This document shows positions 13,530 through 16,799 of a stretch of 16,799 nucleotides of DNA, piece after piece (within the stretch, counting starts at the first letter, position 1; the number at the start of each line of letters is the position of its first letter). The position numbers and the translations under genes were made by a program. This stretch comes from Dehalococcoidia bacterium. GTDB taxonomy: Bacteria > Chloroflexota > Dehalococcoidia > UBA2979. The stretch spans positions 1 through 16,799 of the forward strand of contig SCTU01000255.1 in assembly GCA_004297315.1 (NCBI GenBank). Reading direction: 5' to 3'. Below the pieces are notes generated by a model. The model searched no databases, was not told the origin of the DNA, and saw only the letters and a list, made by a program, of their open reading frames with translations.

Positions 13530-14021
13530 ATGACGGCAGAGCCCGCGGGCGCGACACCGAAGCCGCAGCGTTATCAGATCGGCGAGGTCGCCGAGCGCAC
13601 CGGCGTGACGCAGCGCACCCTTCGCTTTTATGAGGAGAAGGGCCTTCTCGACCCGCCCGAGCGGATGGAGGGCGGCTTCCGGCTGTACTCCGAGGATGAC
13701 ATCAACCGCGTCACCTACATCCGCCGGCTGCAGGAATTGCTTGGCTTCACCCTCTCCGAGATCAAGGAGATGGTGGACGCCGAAGAGGAAATGCAGCAGA
13801 TCGCGGCGACGCGCCGGCCCGACCTCGCGCTCTCCGAACGCGTCGAGCGCGTGTCCACCCTAGTCGCGGCGCTGTCCCGTCAGCTCGAGGTGATCGAGCA
13901 CAAGGTGACGCATCTCTCGGCGATGAAGGAAGAATTGAGCGCGAAGATGACGCGCATGCAGGCGCGCCGCGAGGAACTGCTCCGTCAGATCGCCGACGAA
14001 CGGCGCAAGACCAAGGCCTGA
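13530..14021 (+). CDS. MerR-family transcriptional regulator
   Basis: The 163-residue protein has a MerR-type winged helix-turn-helix at about 14-83: YQIGEVAERTGVTQRTLRFYEEKGLL, then GFRLYSEDDINRVTYIRRLQELLGFTLSEIKEMVD. A long helix follows (about 98-160) that should form the antiparallel dimer coiled coil. There are no cysteines, so it is not a thiol-based metal or redox sensor of the MerR, CueR or SoxR kind, and no large effector domain is attached. It may sense a small molecule or act as a constitutive regulator. ATG 13530 has GGAGG at 13516-13520, at nine bases spacing; earlier in-frame starts add sequence outside the domain. Targets are not evident: the downstream ABC genes are convergent and separated by a terminator. 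Confidence 0.9.
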   Translation: MTAEPAGATPKPQRYQIGEVAERTGVTQRTLRFYEEKGLLDPPERMEGGFRLYSEDDINRVTYIRRLQELLGFTLSEIKEMVDAEEEMQQIAATRRPDLALSERVERVSTLVAALSRQLEVIEHKVTHLSAMKEELSAKMTRMQARREELLRQIADERRKTKA

Positions 14022-14043
14022 GGCCACATCGGACACAAGATCG

Positions 14044-14071
14044 AAACGGGCTGCCGATGGCAGCCCGTTTT
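14044..14071. terminator. Strong bidirectional intrinsic terminator
   Basis: AAACGGGCTGCC (14044-14055) pairs perfectly with GGCAGCCCGTTT (14059-14070) around GAT, and T14071 follows. Twelve base pairs with T-runs on both strands fit termination of both the merR gene and the convergent ABC operon, whose permease ends at 14093. Confidence 0.88.
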
Positions 14072-14092
14072 CGCGTTGTTCGGCGCGTGCCG

Positions 14093-14809
14093 CTACAGGT
14101 CGCGGCGGCGGAAGACCCAGAACGACGTCATCACGGCCGCGGCCGTGAGCCCCGTGAACACCATGGAGACCCGGGCCAGTTCCCACCAGTTGGTGTCGCC
14201 TCGGAAGGTCGCAGGCAGCCGGACCACCACCGCGGTAGCGCTCATCCAGGTGAGGCCGAGGAACTGGAGGAAGGCCCCCGAGAGCGTGACTCCGAGGAAG
14301 AGGATGAGCGTGGAGAGCAGCACGTTCGAAAGCATCGTAGAGAGCGTGATGCCGATCGCACCAAGGAACAGTAGGAGCAGCAGCACGATCATGAGGCCGA
14401 CGAGGATCCCCGCCCAGGAGGTATCCGGCTCGGCGTAGCGGTCGATCAGATAGACGAACGGGATCAGCGTGGCCACCGTCACGGCGGCGGCAAAACCAAG
14501 CCGCGAGGCGATCTTCGCGCTGATGTACTCGGTGCGCGTGACCGAGCGCGAGAGGATGCCGTCCGCCAGGACACCCGACTCGCCGCTTACGGCGCCGGTG
14601 CCGAGGACGGCGATCGCGAGGCCGGAGATCGGGATCAGGACCGCCCTGACGTAGGCGCTCAGCGTCTCCGAGGCGAGCTCATTCTCGTTCGCCGCGACGA
14701 CGACGAGGAAGAGCGCCGGGACGACGAGGAGGGGAATCCAGATCCGCGTGATCCACGAGCGGAAGAGGAGGCCGAGGTCATACCGAAGGATGGCCAGGAA
14801 CGCCTGCAT
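14093..14809 (-). CDS. ABC-2 type transporter permease
   Basis: The 238-residue membrane protein has about six hydrophobic segments: WIPLLVVPALFLVVV, VLIPISGLAIAVLG, FAAAVTVATLIPFVYLI, ILVGLMIVLLLLLFLGAIGI, TLILFLGVTLSGAFLQFLG and the last near the C-terminus before FWVFRRRDL. The motif GESGVLADGILSRSVTRTEYISAK between helices two and three is the cytoplasmic coupling-helix region common in ABC-2 exporters of the NatB/YhaP-like kind. ATG 14807-14809 has GAGGAG four bases upstream and is preferred over ATG 14819-14821. The start overlaps the ATPase end by 32 bases, so the two are coupled and form one exporter. The transported compound cannot be told. Confidence 0.87.
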   Translation of the reverse strand: MQAFLAILRYDLGLLFRSWITRIWIPLLVVPALFLVVVAANENELASETLSAYVRAVLIPISGLAIAVLGTGAVSGESGVLADGILSRSVTRTEYISAKIASRLGFAAAVTVATLIPFVYLIDRYAEPDTSWAGILVGLMIVLLLLLFLGAIGITLSTMLSNVLLSTLILFLGVTLSGAFLQFLGLTWMSATAVVVRLPATFRGDTNWWELARVSMVFTGLTAAAVMTSFWVFRRRDL

Positions 14810-15830
14810 CGATCTCCTCATTCCCCCGACCCGCGTCGCGGAGATCCTGTGTGGCTGCCCACGCGGCGGCGCGCAGGAAGCCGCGCGTGCGGTCTTCCTC
14901 CAGCCGGCGCAGGAAGGCCTCTTCGATTTCGTCCGAGCCGGTGTCTACGCGGAGCAGTTCCACGCCGGTGCGGTCGATCAGTTGCAGCACGCGCGTGAGG
15001 TAGACCGTGAGTGCCTCGGTGCCGAGGAAGGTGATGCGGAACTCCGCCCCCACGCGCTCGTAGCGCACCGACCCGATGTCATCCAGGCTGTGGAGCTGTT
15101 GCTCGAACGCGGAGGTGTTGCCCTCGATCTCCACGGAGATCGTGCCCTGGCGGGCGAGGCGGCGCATCTCCGACATCGGGCCGGAGTAGATCATCCGGCC
15201 CTGCGAGATGATGCCGACGTCCGTGCAGACCCGCTCGACGTCCGTGAGGATGTGCGTGGCGATGATGATCGTCCGGTCGCGTCCGGAGAGTTCACGGATC
15301 AACTCGATGGTCTGCTTGCGGCCCGCCGGGTCGAGGCCCGAGGTCGGCTCGTCCAGGATGAGCAGTTCGGGGTCGTTCATCAGCGAGGCGGCGATGCCGA
15401 GGCGGGTGAGCATGCCGGTGGAGAAGCCCTCGATCTTCTGAGACGCCGCCTGCGTCAGGTCGACGGCCTGGAGCAGGCGGGCCATCTGGACGCGGGCGCG
15501 CTGGGTGGGCATGCCGAGGATGCGACTGACGAACTCCAGGAAGGCGATCGAGGTCATGTGCTTCGGGAACGCCGGGTTCGTCGGCAGGAAGCCGATGCGG
15601 CGACGGAGGTCGGCCCGCTCGGGGGTCATCTGCTCGCCGAGGACCTGTACCTCGCCGGCCGACTCGCGCTGGAGGCCGAGCAGGATGCGGAACGTCGTGG
15701 ACTTACCAGCGCCGTTGGGGCCGACGAGCCCGAAGACCATCCCCTTCTCCACGCGCAGGTTGAGCGCGTTCAGGGCGATGTACTTGTCGTGGTAGATCTT
15801 CGTCAGGTCGGTCGTGTGGACGACATACAT
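14778..15830 (-). CDS. ABC-2 type transporter ATP-binding protein
   Basis: The 350-residue protein is an ABC ATPase. Walker A is GPNGAGKS (37-44), the signature FSTGM (136-140, a common variant of LSGGQ), Walker B LLILDEPTSGLDP (156-168), and the H-loop ATHIL (His193). The Q-loop position reads FLPTNP, without glutamine. After about residue 215 comes the C-terminal extension typical of ATPases in drug, lipid or antimicrobial exporters of the CcmA/NatA type, ending with a hydrophilic tail after EEAFLRRLEED. The start ATG 15828-15830 follows GAGG at about eight bases. A much longer frame reaches 16208 but overlaps the gap and has no ribosome site. It overlaps the permease gene by 32 bases. Confidence 0.92.
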   Translation of the reverse strand: MYVVHTTDLTKIYHDKYIALNALNLRVEKGMVFGLVGPNGAGKSTTFRILLGLQRESAGEVQVLGEQMTPERADLRRRIGFLPTNPAFPKHMTSIAFLEFVSRILGMPTQRARVQMARLLQAVDLTQAASQKIEGFSTGMLTRLGIAASLMNDPELLILDEPTSGLDPAGRKQTIELIRELSGRDRTIIIATHILTDVERVCTDVGIISQGRMIYSGPMSEMRRLARQGTISVEIEGNTSAFEQQLHSLDDIGSVRYERVGAEFRITFLGTEALTVYLTRVLQLIDRTGVELLRVDTGSDEIEEAFLRRLEEDRTRGFLRAAAWAATQDLRDAGRGNEEIDAGVPGHPSV

Positions 15831-16026
15831 GGGTGGGCCTCGCAGAGATGCCCTCGCCGGGAGCGAGCAAACCAGCAGTCGAGCCGCCGGGACGTCAGGC
15901 GCTGGAAGATCGCGGCAGCCAAGCCACCGGCGTCGCGAGGTCCAACCCGGGAAGCATACGACGGCCGGCGGGCCACCGGAACCCCGCGCCAGATTTGACC
16001 CGGGCCGGGCGCGTGGCCTGAGGGGC
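15831..16026. other. Gap between the ABC operon and the OmpR-type gene
   Basis: This gap of about 200 bases must hold the ABC operon promoter and the end of the upstream regulator gene. On the minus strand TATGCT near 15954 could be a -10 element, but only a weak TTCCGG lies 17 bases before it. No convincing terminator, RNA gene or open reading frame was seen. Confidence 0.4.
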
Positions 16027-16725
16027 CTATCCGACGTGGGGCGGAGGCGCGCCGAACACTTCGATAAAGCGGTAACCAACGTTCCGAACAGTGTCGATGT
16101 ACTGCTCGTGGCGCTCGATCTTGGCGCGGATCCGGCGGACATGGACGTCGACTGTCCTCGACCCGCCGTAGTAGTCGTAGCCCCAGACCTGGTTGAGCAG
16201 CACCTCACGGGTGAACGGCTTGCCGGGGTTAGACGCGAGGAAGCGCAGGAGTTCGTACTCCTTGTAAGTCAGGTCGACGACCTCGTTGTCCACGGTGACC
16301 TTGTACCGCTCGAGGTCGATGACGAGCGCGCCGTGGCGGATCATCGAGCCGTCGGTGGCGCCGGTGCGCGCCCAGATCAGCCTGGACAGGCGCACGCGCA
16401 GTTCGGCGTCGTCGACGGGCGAGAGCACGAAGTCGTCCACCTGTGTGCCGGGGCCGAGGAGCGGGAGCTGGCTCGGGGTCGCGATCGCGATCACCGAGGT
16501 GCTCTCGGCAAGGGCCTCGTCGCGAAGCAGGGCGGCGATGCCGCCGCCGGTGAGGCCGATCGAGAGGTCGAGGACGACGACGGCGGGGCGCCAGTCGCGG
16601 ACGGCGATCAGGGCGCCCTCGGGCGTGGGCTCGGCGCGCACCACGCGGCCGTCCGGCCGCGCCGCGGCCTCCACGGCGCGCAGATGCTCGCCGTCGCGCG
16701 AGAGCACCAGTATCCGTTGCATCAC
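16027..16725 (-). CDS. OmpR/PhoB-type response regulator with a degenerate receiver
   Basis: The 232-residue protein has a receiver-like domain (1-110) and a winged-helix DNA-binding domain (about 130-225: LTYKEYELLRFLASNPGKPFTREVLLNQVWGYDYYGGSRTVDVHVRRIRAKIE, then TVRNVGYRF). Asp53 in VVVLDLSIG stands at the phosphorylation position. The N-terminal acidic pair is reduced to one residue (VLSRDGEH), and the usual K-P is S-P (FVLSPVDD, Ser102). This is the pattern of atypical receivers, such as GlnR-like or ChxR-like regulators, that work without phosphorylation. No histidine kinase is adjacent. The upstream sequence has TACACT exactly six bases before ATG 16723-16725, fitting a leaderless transcript; no ribosome site is seen. 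Whether it controls the ABC genes on the same strand is unknown. Confidence 0.9.
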   Translation of the reverse strand: MMQRILVLSRDGEHLRAVEAAARPDGRVVRAEPTPEGALIAVRDWRPAVVVLDLSIGLTGGGIAALLRDEALAESTSVIAIATPSQLPLLGPGTQVDDFVLSPVDDAELRVRLSRLIWARTGATDGSMIRHGALVIDLERYKVTVDNEVVDLTYKEYELLRFLASNPGKPFTREVLLNQVWGYDYYGGSRTVDVHVRRIRAKIERHEQYIDTVRNVGYRFIEVFGAPPPHVG

Positions 16726-16728
16726 CGG

Positions 16729-16737
16729 AGTGTATGG
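16729..16737 (-). promoter_or_regulatory. Possible leaderless promoter (-10 element) of the OmpR-type gene
   Basis: On the minus strand TACACT lies six bases upstream of the ATG, placing the predicted transcript start at the start codon itself. A TATACG element and a CGTATACG palindrome some 20 bases further up are alternative signals. No clear -35 hexamer is present. Confidence 0.4.
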
Positions 16738-16799
16738 GCGAGATGTTACGTATACGAGTCTGTAGTACGCGGGACTCGTGAGGGCGGCCCCAGCACGGG

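Noticed and set aside
15831..16208. N-terminal extension of the ABC ATPase
   Set aside because: The extra sequence is Arg/Ser-rich, overlaps the OmpR-type gene, and the family start MYVVHTTDLTKIY has its own ribosome site.

Overview
The window is GC-rich bacterial chromosome with almost no non-coding space. Gene content and order (rpmH-rnpA-yidD-[beta-propeller lipoprotein]-yidC-jag-[PfkB kinase]-parA-parB-ridA-dinB, plus a perfect parS site) place it in the region that usually lies near the replication origin. Protein style, GC content and the exact form of several families (BTAD regulator, class I methyltransferase, DUF1059-like protein, Jag with a long charged linker) suggest a Chloroflexota bacterium such as a Dehalococcoidia/Tepidiformales-like lineage. 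That assignment is inference from gene style only; there is no rRNA here to settle it.

Layout. 1-249: C-terminal Arg/Gly-rich tail of a gene cut by the window edge. 283-1128: two-domain rhodanese sulfurtransferase. 1200-1976 (minus): SARP/BTAD-type regulator, divergent from a three-gene operon at 2107-3674 (OsmC-like thiol peroxidase, class I methyltransferase, DUF1059-like 50-residue protein). 3712-11572 (minus): one long run of codirectional, closely spaced or overlapping genes, in transcription order rpmH, rnpA, yidD, PQQ-repeat lipoprotein, yidC, jag, PfkB-family kinase, parA, parB, ridA, dinB. 11763-12360: two small exported or membrane proteins. 12447-12521: tRNA-Thr(CGU) with its own promoter. 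12584-13324: unassigned barrel-like protein. 13530-14021: MerR-family regulator, ending at a strong bidirectional terminator. 14093-15830 (minus): ABC-2 ATPase and permease. 16027-16725 (minus): OmpR-type regulator with a degenerate receiver.

Most interesting point. The methyltransferase frame is interrupted by a single TGA at 3320-3322, exactly where I recall close relatives carrying a conserved cysteine (DLW-x-G-C-x-A-G-A-L-L-E). The same frame then continues for 57 codons with the normal C-terminal sequence of the family, up to a TAG at 3491. A hairpin with GG in its loop lies 18-19 bases after the TGA, the layout of a bacterial SECIS element. The simplest reading is a selenocysteine-containing methyltransferase of the ArsM-like branch, in an operon with an OsmC-type peroxidase and under a BTAD regulator: a candidate selenium/thiol-dependent detoxification or redox unit. 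Selenocysteine machinery genes are not in the window, so this rests on sequence pattern alone.

The origin-proximal operon is otherwise conventional. Its notable details are a perfect parS beside DnaA-box-like repeats in the yidD/lipoprotein gap, a GTG-started rpmH with a clear promoter, a perfect 20-base palindrome between rpmH and rnpA, and a 113-base out-of-frame overlap of yidC and jag.
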